A stretch of 64,000 bases of DNA from the NCBI RefSeq assembly GCF_030758315.1, contig NZ_CP132336.1:248001-312000 (forward strand), given 5' to 3'. This document shows positions 27,466 through 36,474 of this stretch, one piece after another; positions within the stretch are counted from its first letter, which is position 1, and every line of letters begins with the position of its first letter. Source of the stretch: Pararhizobium sp. IMCC3301 (lineage in GTDB: Bacteria; Pseudomonadota; Alphaproteobacteria; Rhizobiales; GCA-2746425). The notes beneath the pieces are model-generated. The model was not told where the DNA came from and did no database searches. It saw nothing but the letters and a program-made list of their open reading frames with translations. Both the position numbers and the translations under genes were made by a program.

Positions 27466-29076
27466 ATGCTTTATTTCTCTCCGATCAAGACAATAGCCAT
27501 TGTCCTGACCGTGCTCGTGGGCGTCATAGCCGCCGTTCCGAACCTGATGCCGAAGGATGTCGCCGACCAATGGCCAGCCTGGATTCCTGGCGGTCAACTG
27601 GTGCTGGGACTGGATCTGCAGGGTGGTGCACATCTGCTGCTGCAAGTCGAACGTGCGGATCTCATTGAGACCCGGTTGGAGGATCTGCGTAACAGCCTGC
27701 GTACAGCATTGCGTGACCAGCGCATCGGCTATACCGGACTGACCACTGATGGCGAAACCGTTCAGGCGAGGTTGCGCGATTCGACCCAGAGCGCGGCCGC
27801 TCGTGAGGCATTGCAGGATATCATTCAGCCAATTCCAGGAGGAATACTGTCGGGCGGCATTCCGATCACGGAAGTGGCGCTCGAGATTGACGATGGCGGA
27901 CTGATCCGCCTGACATTCACGCCGGAAGGCATTGCCCAGCGCGTCAGTTCAGCGGTTGATCAATCGATTGAAGTGATCCGCCGCCGCGTCGATGAACTTG
28001 GAACCACCGAGCCGAACATTCAAAGACAGGGCGAAGACCGTATTCTGGTCCAGGTACCGGGTCTCGGCGATCCTCAGCGTTTGAAAGATATTCTCAAACA
28101 GACTGCGCGATTGAGTTTTCGCCTGGTGAGTCAGGAAATGTCGGCAGAGCAGGCTCTGCAGGGACGCCCGCCATCAGGTGCAGAAGTGCTTTTTTCATCT
28201 GACGACCCACCCATTCCCTATGTTATCGAACGGCGCGAAATAGTCAGCGGCGAAGATCTGGTTGATGCCCAGCCTGGATTTGACCAACGCACCAATGAAC
28301 CCTTGGTAACATTCCGTTTCAACAATTCCGGTGCTCGTGACTTCGGCCGGGCATCCACGGAAAATGTCGGCAGACCGTTTGCAATTATTCTGGATGATGT
28401 GGTGATTTCCGCACCGGTCATCCGCGAGCCAATTCTGGGCGGCAGCGGCCAGATCAGTGGTAATTTTACTGTCCAGACCGCAAATGATCTGTCGATACTG
28501 TTGCGTGCAGGAGCGCTGCCGGCCGATCTGACCATCGTTGAAGAACGCACCGTCGGACCGGGCCTGGGCCAGGATTCGATTGCGGCCGGAGAAATCGCCG
28601 GGATTATCGCTGCTTCTGCAGTGCTGATATTCATGGTGCTCTCCTATGGTCTGTTTGGCGGATTTGCCAATATCGCACTGGCCATCAACATCATCATGAT
28701 TATTGGTGTTCTGTCGATGTTGCAGGCGACGCTTACCCTGCCGGGTATCGCTGGTATCATCCTGACGATTGGTATGGCGGTCGACGCCAATGTCCTGATC
28801 TATGAGCGCATCCGCGAGGAGGCGCGCGCCGGCAGAAACGCAATCGCAGCCATTGATGCCGGTTACAAACGCGCACTTGGAACCATTCTTGATGCCAATA
28901 TAACCACGCTGATTGCCGCAATTATCCTGTTTTCTCTGGGTTCAGGTCCAATTCGTGGCTTCGCCATCACGCTGGCAATCGGCATCGTCACAACAGTCTT
29001 TTCTGCATTTACCGTGAACCGCCTGATCGTGGCGTTTTGGGTCCGCCGCAGACGGCCCACAACAGTGCCGATTTAG
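27466..29076 (+). CDS. secD: Protein export subunit SecD
   Basis: Uses the proton gradient to pull exported proteins out of the SecYEG channel on the periplasmic side. The 536 residues comprise an N-terminal helix, the periplasmic P1 domain (GLDLQGGAHLLLQV, then the VIRRRVDELGTTEPNIQRQGEDRILVQVPG core) and five C-terminal membrane helices (about 375-530) including GMAVDANVLIYERIREE, with the Asp that takes part in proton flow. Shorter than E. coli SecD (615), as in other alphaproteobacteria. secF follows after 15 bp. Confidence 0.98.
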   Translation: MLYFSPIKTIAIVLTVLVGVIAAVPNLMPKDVADQWPAWIPGGQLVLGLDLQGGAHLLLQVERADLIETRLEDLRNSLRTALRDQRIGYTGLTTDGETVQARLRDSTQSAAAREALQDIIQPIPGGILSGGIPITEVALEIDDGGLIRLTFTPEGIAQRVSSAVDQSIEVIRRRVDELGTTEPNIQRQGEDRILVQVPGLGDPQRLKDILKQTARLSFRLVSQEMSAEQALQGRPPSGAEVLFSSDDPPIPYVIERREIVSGEDLVDAQPGFDQRTNEPLVTFRFNNSGARDFGRASTENVGRPFAIILDDVVISAPVIREPILGGSGQISGNFTVQTANDLSILLRAGALPADLTIVEERTVGPGLGQDSIAAGEIAGIIAASAVLIFMVLSYGLFGGFANIALAINIIMIIGVLSMLQATLTLPGIAGIILTIGMAVDANVLIYERIREEARAGRNAIAAIDAGYKRALGTILDANITTLIAAIILFSLGSGPIRGFAITLAIGIVTTVFSAFTVNRLIVAFWVRRRRPTTVPI

Positions 29077-29091
29077 AGCGGGAGACACGCC

Positions 29092-30033
29092 ATGCGGACC
29101 TTGAAACTTATTCCTGACGACACCAAAATTGCCTTTATGCGGCATAGAAGATGGTCGTTTCCACTATCTGCAGCGCTGGTGGTGGTGAGCATTGTTCTGT
29201 TTGTCGTCAATGGTCTCAATCTGGGTATTGATTTTCGCGGCGGAACGCTGATCGAAATCAAGACCATCGACGGTCCTGCCAATATCGGTGAAATTCGCAG
29301 CCTGCTGTCGACCCTGGATTTGGGCGATGTTCAGGTTCAGGAATTCGGATCGCCCGACGATGTGCTGATTCGTATTCAGCAGCAGGATGGCGGAGAAGAG
29401 GCGCAGCAGGAAGTCGTCGAGACAATTCGCGGCGTGTTGAGCGGAAATGTTGACTTCAGGCGTGTCGAAGTTGTGGGGCCAACAGTTTCCGGAGAGCTGA
29501 CACAAACCGGGATTTTGGCGGTTATCGCTTCTCTGGGTGCTGTTCTGATCTACATCTGGCTTCGTTTTGAGTGGCAATTTGCAGTCGGAGCTATCGTTGC
29601 AACCGTCCACGACGTCATTCTGACCATCGGGATGCTGTCATTGCTGCAAATGGAATTCAGTCTGGCGAGCATTGCTGCCGTCCTGACCATAGTCGGCTAT
29701 TCGCTGAATGATACGGTGGTGGTGTATGACCGTGTCCGCGAGAAACTGCGCAAATACAAGCGCTTGCCTATAAACCAGCTACTTGACATGGCGATCAACA
29801 AGACCCTGTCGAGAACAGCTCTGACATCGATCACAACCCTGCTTGCCTTGACCGCCCTTTATGTGTTCGGCGGTGAAGTGATCGCATCCTTCACCTTCGC
29901 GATGATCTGGGGCGTGGTGATCGGAACCTATTCTTCGATCTTCATAGCCGCTCCGCTGCTAATTTTCCTCAAATTGCGCGACACTGATGTGGCAAAAGGA
30001 ACCGAGGAAGTGGAAAGCTCCGGCGCTGCATGA
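29092..30033 (+). CDS. secF: Protein export subunit SecF
   Basis: Pairs with SecD. The 313-residue protein has an N-terminal helix, the small periplasmic domain beginning GIDFRGGTLIEI, and five membrane helices including IVGYSLNDTVVVYDRVRE, the SecF counterpart of the SecD proton-path motif. The stop overlaps the start of the next gene (ATGA), so the Mth938-like protein is translationally coupled to it. Confidence 0.98.
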   Translation: MRTLKLIPDDTKIAFMRHRRWSFPLSAALVVVSIVLFVVNGLNLGIDFRGGTLIEIKTIDGPANIGEIRSLLSTLDLGDVQVQEFGSPDDVLIRIQQQDGGEEAQQEVVETIRGVLSGNVDFRRVEVVGPTVSGELTQTGILAVIASLGAVLIYIWLRFEWQFAVGAIVATVHDVILTIGMLSLLQMEFSLASIAAVLTIVGYSLNDTVVVYDRVREKLRKYKRLPINQLLDMAINKTLSRTALTSITTLLALTALYVFGGEVIASFTFAMIWGVVIGTYSSIFIAAPLLIFLKLRDTDVAKGTEEVESSGAA

Positions 30034-30488
30034 CGGACCGGGCGGACAAACCTGAAAAAACGCAGCCACCCGAGCAGCACCCGACGGCCGGATCGCCCGG
30101 CACTATTATCAAACCGGCTTATTTCCCGGGTCGTGCTCCGATAGACGCCTACGGCAATGGCGGTTTCCGATTCGCCGAAATGTCACATCGCGGTGGCATT
30201 CTGGCTCTGCCATCCGGAATTTACGGATGGAGCGCCGCACAGCCTGAGGATGTCACGATTGAGCGGCTGGACCGGGTTGTCGCCGAGGCGGAAGCTATAG
30301 AATTGCTGTTCCTTGGCATGGGTGACACCGGAGTTTTTCCTGACAAGCAGACCCGTCAGGCCTTGCGTGACGCCGGCGTTCGCTTTGAAATCATGTCCAC
30401 CGGAGCTGCAATCAGAACCTTCAACGTAATCCTTGCAGAGGGACGGCAAATTGCTGCAGCCCTGTTGCCGGTTGAGACTATTCGATGA
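30030..30488 (+). CDS. Mth938-like domain protein (NDUFAF3-related)
   Basis: The 152-residue soluble protein has the Mth938/DUF498 fold signature: FRFAEMSHRGGILALPSGIYGW, then ELLFLGMGDTGVFPDKQTRQALRDAGV and TGAAIRTFNVILAEGRQIAAALLPV. The mitochondrial homologue NDUFAF3 is an assembly factor for respiratory complex I, and its bacterial relatives are repeatedly found beside secF in alphaproteobacteria. The role in bacteria is not established. The first 30 residues are Pro-rich and probably disordered. It overlaps secF before it and the phytoene-synthase-like gene after it, in both cases by ATGA. Confidence 0.88.
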   Translation: MTDRADKPEKTQPPEQHPTAGSPGTIIKPAYFPGRAPIDAYGNGGFRFAEMSHRGGILALPSGIYGWSAAQPEDVTIERLDRVVAEAEAIELLFLGMGDTGVFPDKQTRQALRDAGVRFEIMSTGAAIRTFNVILAEGRQIAAALLPVETIR

Positions 30489-31348
30489 GCCATCAGGATG
30501 GTGAGAATCATCTGCAACCATTGATCCGCTCCGCTGATCCCGCCCGTTTCTTCGCCGCACAATTCATCCCCGGACCGCAGCGGGCCGACATTCTGACGCT
30601 GTACGCATTTGATCTTGAAATCGCAAAGATTGCCCGTACCACACGTGAACCCATGGCCGGAGAAATCCGTCTGCAATGGTGGCGTGAAGTGTTTCAGGGT
30701 GAGCGAGACGCTGAAGCCGCAGCAAGTCCGCTGGCAAATACCATGCTTGATCTGACCAGACGCCATACCATTTCACCGGATGTTCTGGGCCATTATCTCG
30801 ATGGCTGCATCTTCGATCTTTATGATGATGCAATTGAAGATCAGCAGGGGTTTGAAGCCTATGCCGGTCAGACCGACGGTACCATTTTGCAATTGTCGTG
30901 TCTGGTGCTGGATCGCGCCCGCTCTGCACAGGCTGCCGAGCTGTCCGGCTATCTGGCCTGCATGCTCAGTCTCTGGCACCGGGTCATTCGTCCGCTTCTG
31001 ACAGATCGGACAGATGCGCAAACGCGCGCTGCCCGTTATCTGCCGCCGCAGATCTGCGAGGCGGCCGGAATGTCAGCAAACCCGTTCCTGCAATCACAAT
31101 CTGCCGACCAAAGCCAAGCCATCCAGCAAATCTGTGCCTTTGCAGAATCCTATCGCCAGCGGGCCATCAAAGCCGCTGCTGCGGTTCCGGCTACCTTGAG
31201 ACCGGCATTTCTGCAGCTTGCTCCCGTCACGATCCAGCTGGCAAAGGCAACACGGCTATCAAGGCGCAATGGTCCGGCTGCAGACATCAGCACAGCACAT
31301 CTGATCTGGCATTTATGGCGCGCATCAAAACGCTGGCCGTGTTTCTGA
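30485..31348 (+). CDS. Squalene/phytoene synthase-like protein (NDUFAF6-like)
   Basis: The 287-residue all-alpha protein belongs to the squalene/phytoene synthase fold: LYAFDLEIAKIARTTREPMAGEIRLQWWREVF near the start and GYLACMLSLWHRV later. True synthases carry Asp-rich DxxxD motifs for the diphosphate; at the first place this protein reads FDLEIAK and at the second only FDLYDDAIED lies nearby, so catalysis is uncertain. The EIRLQWWR motif is typical of the NDUFAF6 group, another mitochondrial complex I assembly factor. It ends 17 bp short of the convergent trmFO gene. Confidence 0.85.
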   Translation: MSHQDGENHLQPLIRSADPARFFAAQFIPGPQRADILTLYAFDLEIAKIARTTREPMAGEIRLQWWREVFQGERDAEAAASPLANTMLDLTRRHTISPDVLGHYLDGCIFDLYDDAIEDQQGFEAYAGQTDGTILQLSCLVLDRARSAQAAELSGYLACMLSLWHRVIRPLLTDRTDAQTRAARYLPPQICEAAGMSANPFLQSQSADQSQAIQQICAFAESYRQRAIKAAAAVPATLRPAFLQLAPVTIQLAKATRLSRRNGPAADISTAHLIWHLWRASKRWPCF

Positions 31349-31365
31349 TTCTGCGGAAAACGCCG

Positions 31366-32775
31366 TTACGCCGCAATTCTGCTATCTGACTTCTGCAGCC
31401 AGACCTTGAAGTCTGTCAGCGCCCGATCGCAGATCGCCTGCCGTTTCGCGATGGTTTTTTCCTTGCCGCGCAATTTGCGGCCGTCGGTTTCGGCTATCGC
31501 CGGGATCGGAGGAAACAGACCAAAATTGATGTTCATCGGCTGGAATGAGCGCTTCCCCGGGGCTTCTTCTGTGGCCAGATGGCCGCCTGTGATATGCGAC
31601 AGCAGCGCTCCGAATGCGGTTGTTTCCGGTGGCAGCAGCTTTTCCTGACCATGCCAGTCGGCGGCCGCAAACCGCCCGGCCAGCAGCCCCATGGAAGCTG
31701 ATTCCACATAACCTTCACAGCCGGTAATCTGACCGGCGAATCTGAGACGCAGATCCGCTTTCAATCGCAGGCTGTCATCCAGAAGAACCGGTGAATTGAG
31801 GAATGTATTGCGGTGAAGGCCGCCGAGCCGGGCGAATTCCGCTTCTTGAAGGCCGGGAATCAGCCGGAAAATCTCTTTCTGAACGCCATATTTCAATTTG
31901 GTCTGGAAGCCGACCATATTGTAGAGCGTACCCAGAGCATTGTCCTGCCGCAATTGCACCACCGCATAGGGTTTCACCTCCGGATTGTGCGCATTGGTCA
32001 GACCCCTCGGCTTCATCGGGCCATGACGCGGCGTTTCGCGGCCGCGCTCGGCCATCACTTCAATCGGCATACAGCCTTCGAAATAGGGCGTGTTTTCCCA
32101 TTGCTTGAATTCTGTCTTTTCACCTTCAAGCAGCGCATCAATGAACCGTTCATATTGCGCCTTGTCCATCGGACAATTGATATAGTCAGCACCAGTGCCA
32201 CCGGGCCCGACCTTGTCATATCGCGACTGGAACCAGCACACGGACATATCGATGCTGTCGAAATAGGCAATCGGTGCAATCGCATCAAAGAAAGCCAGCG
32301 CTGACACATCCGTCAATGAAGCAATGGCGCTCGACAGGGCAGGGGAAGTCAATGGCCCGGTCGCGACGATGACACTACCCCAATCATCCGGTGGAATGGC
32401 GCTGATCTCTTCGCGGCTGATGGTGATCAGCGGTTCATTTTCCAGCGCAGCAGTCACGGCGGCAGAAAATCCTTCTCTGTCGACCGCCAGCGCGCCGCCT
32501 GCCGGCACCTGATTGGCATCGCCACAGGACATTATCAGCGAATCCGCCAGCCGCAATTCGGCATGCAGGAGACCGACAGCATTATTTTGCGCATCATCGG
32601 AGCGGAACGAATTGGAACACACAAGTTCTGCCAGATGGTCAGTCTTGTGTGCATCGGTTCCGCGCACCGGGCGCATTTCATGAAGCACCACAGGCACGCC
32701 GCGGCGCGCCAGTTGCCAGGCCGCCTCCGAGCCAGCCAGACCTCCACCAATTACATGAACGGCATTGTTCGTCAT
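31366..32775 (-). CDS. trmFO: Folate/FAD-dependent tRNA (uracil-54-C5)-methyltransferase
   Basis: Makes ribothymidine at position 54 of tRNA with methylene-tetrahydrofolate as the carbon source. The 469-residue protein has the FAD dinucleotide-binding start [21 protein letters not shown] and the family motifs [22 protein letters not shown], and the later [21 protein letters not shown] with the active-site cysteine. The gene faces the preceding operon and is divergent from the lipoprotein gene at 32918. Confidence 0.97.
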   Translation of the reverse strand: MTNNAVHVIGGGLAGSEAAWQLARRGVPVVLHEMRPVRGTDAHKTDHLAELVCSNSFRSDDAQNNAVGLLHAELRLADSLIMSCGDANQVPAGGALAVDREGFSAAVTAALENEPLITISREEISAIPPDDWGSVIVATGPLTSPALSSAIASLTDVSALAFFDAIAPIAYFDSIDMSVCWFQSRYDKVGPGGTGADYINCPMDKAQYERFIDALLEGEKTEFKQWENTPYFEGCMPIEVMAERGRETPRHGPMKPRGLTNAHNPEVKPYAVVQLRQDNALGTLYNMVGFQTKLKYGVQKEIFRLIPGLQEAEFARLGGLHRNTFLNSPVLLDDSLRLKADLRLRFAGQITGCEGYVESASMGLLAGRFAAADWHGQEKLLPPETTAFGALLSHITGGHLATEEAPGKRSFQPMNINFGLFPPIPAIAETDGRKLRGKEKTIAKRQAICDRALTDFKVWLQKSDSRIAA

Positions 32776-32917
32776 ATCGATCTCCGCTATGCCAGCAGCC
32801 TGGACAAGGTTTTATATTTCACTGCAGCCATGAGATGCACTACCACATTCGGCCCGGATTGCATGTGGCTTTTGCCGGAAAATTGGCCTATTCGGTCCGC
32901 ACAGAACAGGGGGAACC

Positions 32918-33538
32918 ATGCGACAAATTCCGGTTTTACTATTTGCACTCATACTGTCGGGATGCATCCAGGCCGGGGAAGGCGATCCTCTGAGCTGGTA
33001 TGCCAGCCAGGATGGACGCGCACCCAGAGGAACATCGGTCTATGTCTGCCACGGGACCGGTTGCGCCAGAAAAGAGCGGGTTGATTTTACACCGCACGAC
33101 ATGCAGCAACTGAAGACAATTCTGGCATCAGGAGCATCTTCTCCAGAGCAGGAACGCTCCGCCATGAGCCGCGCAGTACAATGGTTTGAAAAGCGCATTG
33201 CGCGCCAGGTCGGGTCCGGCAATGATGTTGGCGGATTTGATTTGTCGACAGTTAACAAGCCGGGTCAGATGGATTGTATTGACGAGGCGACCAACACCAC
33301 CAGCCTTTTGAAACTTGCTGCCGACAGTGGCTACCTGATGCATCATCGAATCGGGCGGCCCAAGGCGCGCGGCTTTTTCCTCGACGGGCGCTATCCGCAC
33401 GCAACAGCTGTCATCATCCAAGCAACAAACAGTGAAGCCTTTGCGGTTGATTCCTGGGTCCGCGACAATGGCAAGCCACCGGTCATCATGCCTCTGAAAG
33501 CCTGGTACAAAGAGCGACCGCAGGGCCTGCGTCTTTAG
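32918..33538 (+). CDS. Lipoprotein with possible Cys-His-Asp (transglutaminase-like) active site
   Basis: The 206-residue protein has a short signal peptide with lipobox LSGC, so Cys16 would be lipid-anchored. I do not recognise a named family. Three strongly structured segments stand out: MDCIDEATNTTSLL (Cys120), YPHATAVI (His161) and FAVDSW (Asp178). The Cys in a helix start, His on a strand and Asp on the next strand are the order found in transglutaminase-like and related cysteine hydrolase folds. That is inference from motif order only. Also seen: VYVCHGTGCARK (Cys44, Cys49). The gene is divergent from trmFO with 142 bp between; an oppositely facing promoter pair is likely. Confidence 0.75.
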   Translation: MRQIPVLLFALILSGCIQAGEGDPLSWYASQDGRAPRGTSVYVCHGTGCARKERVDFTPHDMQQLKTILASGASSPEQERSAMSRAVQWFEKRIARQVGSGNDVGGFDLSTVNKPGQMDCIDEATNTTSLLKLAADSGYLMHHRIGRPKARGFFLDGRYPHATAVIIQATNSEAFAVDSWVRDNGKPPVIMPLKAWYKERPQGLRL

Positions 33539-33573
33539 ACCATTTCAAATTGACACGGGTTCATTCGCCCAGC

Positions 33574-33591
33574 CTGTCACATTCCTGTAAT
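33574..33591 (+). promoter_or_regulatory. Pho-box-like site upstream of the phytase-like gene
   Basis: CTGTCAC-ATTC-CTGTAAT: two heptamers with an 11-bp repeat spacing, each differing at one base from the PhoB half-site CTGTCAT used in rhizobia. It ends 47 bp before the preferred start codon at 33639, a distance usual for a PhoB-activated promoter. If real, the downstream phytase-like gene is induced by phosphate starvation, which fits its predicted function. Confidence 0.6.
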
Positions 33592-33638
33592 TCGATACTG
33601 TCAATCCTCAAATGTTGTCAACACAAATGGGGGCTCCC

Positions 33639-35813
33639 ATGCATCAGACGTTCAAATTCGCAATGCTTGCCGCATTACTCACCGGTCTGTCACCAACAGC
33701 CGCGCTCGCCGAGGCAGTATTCAACCGGATTTCAAGTTTTCCGGTCAACACCAACATACCGCCCAATATGGATCCCAAAACGGAATCCTCCGCAGAAATC
33801 ATCTCGGCGACAGCCGATGAAAACATGCTGATTTATTCAGACAGTCCACTCAGTGGAATCGGTCTGGTCGATATTTCCGATGCATCTGCTCCAAAGGCAG
33901 CGGGTTTTGTGCCTGTGGATGGTGAGCCAACCTCTGTTTCGGTGGCAGGAAATTATGCCTTGATCGGTGTCAACACCTCTGACAGTTACACCACACCGAG
34001 TGGCAAATTAGCGGTTCTCAATATTGCCACCGGAACCATTGAGTTGTCCTGCGAACTGACCGGTCAACCGGATTCCATTGCCATCTCCCCGGATAAATCA
34101 TTCCTAGCAATCGCGATCGAAAACGAACGCGATGAAGACCTGAATGACGGTATCATTCCACAATTGCCTGCAGGCAATGTCATGTTGTTCTCCCTGACCA
34201 GCGGTTTGCCTGACTGCGACAGCAGGCGCATTGTCGATCTGTCCGGACTGGCGGATATTGCAGGCAGCGACCCTGAGCCTGAATTTGTCGATATCAATTC
34301 CCTCAACGAAATTGTCGTCACGATGCAGGAAAATAACCACATTGCTGTCATTGACAGCATGACAGCGCAGGTAAAATCGCATTTTTCGGCGGCCACAGTC
34401 GATCTTCGGAATATCGACATTGAGGAAGAGGGCGCTCTGACTTTTGACGGCACGCTCTTGGCAGTGCGCCGCGAACCAGATGCGGTTCAGTGGCTCGATG
34501 ACGAGCGCTTTGTCACTGCAAATGAAGGCGACTATCAGGGCGGTTCGCGGAGCTTCACGATTTTCAGCAAAACGGGCGAGGTTCTCTATGAATCCGGTCT
34601 TGATTTTGAATACCGTGTCGCAATGGCCGGCCATTATCCGGAAAAGCGTTCCGCCAACAAGGGCGCAGAGCCGGAAGGACTGGAAGTCGCTTCCTATAAT
34701 GGCGAAACATTTATTTTCGTCCTTTCGGAACGCGGTTCTGTAATCGGTGTGTATCGCGACACCGGGTCTGTCCCGGAATTTGTTCAGTTGCTACCAACGG
34801 GCCTGGCACCGGAAGGGGCGATTGCACTGCCGCGCCGCAACCTGCTGGCAGTGGCAAATGAAGCCGATCTGATTGAGGATGGCGGCGTGCGCTCGCACGT
34901 GACGCTGTATCAGCTTGCAGATCAGACACCGGCCTATCCGATGATTCGTTCAGTCATGCAAGATGGCCGTCCCATCGGCTGGGGAGCTTTGTCGGGGCTG
35001 ACGGCGGATTTAGATATCCCGGGCAGACTCTATGCGGTCAATGACAGTTTTTATGCGATGCAGCCTACAATCTTCACGATTGATGCAACGACACAACCGG
35101 CAACCATAATCGCTGCAACGCCAGTTACCCGCAATGGCGTTCCGGCACAATTGCTGGATCTGGAAGGCATCACAAATGACGGCAAAGGCGGCTTCTGGCT
35201 CGCCTCGGAAGGCCGCACCGACCGGATGATCCCGCATGGCCTCTATCAAGTAACCGGAACGGGCGAAATCGAGCAACAGGTTCCCTTTCCAGCAGAGTTG
35301 CTGGCGGTGGAAAAACGCTTCGGCGCAGAGGGCATTGCCAGGGTCGGCGACCGCCTCTGGATTGCCATCCAGCGCAGTTGGGCGGATGACGCGGAAAACC
35401 GCGTCAAGCTGGTGTCATATGATATTGCCTCAAAGGAATGGGGCGCAGTGCTGTATCCCACCGAAGCTGCGAGCAGCGGCTGGATAGGCCTCTCGGAAAT
35501 CACAGTTTTCGGTGATTTCGCTTATCTTGTTGAGCGCGACAACCAGATCGGGGCAAATGCAAAGGTCAAAAAGCTGTATCGCGTCGCCCTGTCTGAACTC
35601 GAACCGGCCCCGCTGGGCGGGGAATTACCAGTCGTCAACAAGGAAATGGTTCGCGATTTTCTGCCCGACATGAAAGCAACAGGCGGCTATGTGGTCGACA
35701 AGATTGAGGGATTTGCGATTGACGCATCTGGCGTCGGATTTGCTGTTACCGATAATGACGGAGTTGATGACAGCAACGGCGAGACATTGTTTTTCTCAAC
35801 CGGGAATATGTAA
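33639..35813 (+). CDS. Exported esterase-like phytase with N-terminal beta-propeller-like domain
   Basis: The 724-residue protein has a signal peptide (about 1-26, ending AALAEA). The first half is propeller-like (GIGLVDISDASAPKAAGFVPVDGEPTSVSV; PDSIAISPDKSFLAIAIENE; SANKGAEPEGLEVASYNGETFIFVLSER), as in choice-of-anchor-I type proteins. The second half (about 435-715) has the features of the esterase-like phytase domain: LSGLTADLDIPGRLYAVND, LLDLEGITNDGKGGFWLASEGR and KIEGFAIDASGVGFAVTDNDGV. It probably releases phosphate from organic phosphoesters in the periplasm or outside. A GGGGG ribosome-binding site lies ahead of the ATG at 33639; an ATG at 33612 is in frame but less well placed. A Pho-box-like site precedes it and a strong terminator follows. 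Confidence 0.85.
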   Translation: MHQTFKFAMLAALLTGLSPTAALAEAVFNRISSFPVNTNIPPNMDPKTESSAEIISATADENMLIYSDSPLSGIGLVDISDASAPKAAGFVPVDGEPTSVSVAGNYALIGVNTSDSYTTPSGKLAVLNIATGTIELSCELTGQPDSIAISPDKSFLAIAIENERDEDLNDGIIPQLPAGNVMLFSLTSGLPDCDSRRIVDLSGLADIAGSDPEPEFVDINSLNEIVVTMQENNHIAVIDSMTAQVKSHFSAATVDLRNIDIEEEGALTFDGTLLAVRREPDAVQWLDDERFVTANEGDYQGGSRSFTIFSKTGEVLYESGLDFEYRVAMAGHYPEKRSANKGAEPEGLEVASYNGETFIFVLSERGSVIGVYRDTGSVPEFVQLLPTGLAPEGAIALPRRNLLAVANEADLIEDGGVRSHVTLYQLADQTPAYPMIRSVMQDGRPIGWGALSGLTADLDIPGRLYAVNDSFYAMQPTIFTIDATTQPATIIAATPVTRNGVPAQLLDLEGITNDGKGGFWLASEGRTDRMIPHGLYQVTGTGEIEQQVPFPAELLAVEKRFGAEGIARVGDRLWIAIQRSWADDAENRVKLVSYDIASKEWGAVLYPTEAASSGWIGLSEITVFGDFAYLVERDNQIGANAKVKKLYRVALSELEPAPLGGELPVVNKEMVRDFLPDMKATGGYVVDKIEGFAIDASGVGFAVTDNDGVDDSNGETLFFSTGNM

Positions 35814-35835
35814 CGACACTCGCTGGTACTATTAG

Positions 35836-35873
35836 AAAGGCCCACACGCTGCAACGGTGTGGGCCTTTTCTTT
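35836..35873 (+). terminator. Intrinsic terminator after the phytase-like gene
   Basis: A perfect 12-bp inverted repeat, AAAGGCCCACAC (35836-35847) and GTGTGGGCCTTT (35857-35868), ends in TTTTCTTT. It lies 23 bp after the stop codon. The A-rich left side means it can also stop transcription of the DUF1127 gene coming from the other strand. Confidence 0.92.
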
Positions 35874-35895
35874 AGCGGATCGGATTGACGCTGGC

Positions 35896-36051
35896 TTAGC
35901 CACGGCGTGCACTGCGAGCTACGCTGCGGATCTGGTAAGGTGCAATACCCAGATCGTCGAGTTCACGTGGCGACAGACGGGAAAGTTCGTCCATAGTTTT
36001 GCGATACTGGCGCCAGTTGCGGTAGGATTCTGTGATGGAAGAAAATGGCAT
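35896..36051 (-). CDS. DUF1127 small protein
   Basis: A 51-residue open frame that I read directly from the minus strand: it starts MPFSSITESYRNWRQYRKTM and continues DELSRLSPRELDDLGIAPYQIRSVARSARRG. The pattern of an aromatic/Arg-rich helix followed by L-S-x-R-E-L-D-D-L-G-I is the DUF1127 (YjiS-like) hallmark, very common in alphaproteobacteria. Small proteins of this kind have been tied to phosphate/carbon metabolism, stress and RNA turnover in Agrobacterium and Rhodobacter. It ends just before the bidirectional terminator at 35836-35873. Confidence 0.9.
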   Translation of the reverse strand: MPFSSITESYRNWRQYRKTMDELSRLSPRELDDLGIAPYQIRSVARSARRG

Positions 36052-36474
36052 TTAAGTCTCCGAATGTTTTGTCTAACGGTTTCAATTGATCAGGATTGTT
36101 GTGTTTCCCTGATGACCGTTACTTAGTGTGCGTTGCAGCATTTGAGGAGTGACAAAACAGCATGTCAGGCTTGCAGAAAACGCAGGCCTCAGACAAATTT
36201 GTGCGAAAGATCAAAGAGTTGTCATGTCTCGATTTCCTGAGATCGCCAGCCCTGCCGATTTCGCGAATTTCCAATACAGTTGTTACGATTATTTTCGACA
36301 GAAAGCCCTTTACGGCACTTTCCCGGGTGTCTCGACCTGCGTCTGACACGCTGGGCGATCCAAGACGAAAGGCTTGGAAGTTCACAGTTCGCTGTTGAGC
36401 ATCGTATTCCATGACCAGACGCGAATTCAAAGACCGCAAATCCAACAAGGATGATGCGGCAATTAATACGCAGC
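36052..36474. other. 423-bp stretch with no recognisable gene
   Basis: Short open frames exist on both strands (the longest is on the minus strand, 36119-36448, about 109 codons), but none shows a ribosome-binding site, signal peptide, domain or familiar motif. The DUF1127 promoter should lie in the first 100 bp. The rest could be a decayed gene or the 3' region of the L,D-transpeptidase transcript. Confidence 0.4.

Noticed and set aside
36119-36448. Minus-strand open frame of 109 codons
   Set aside because: No start signal, domain or recognisable motif, so not reported as a gene.
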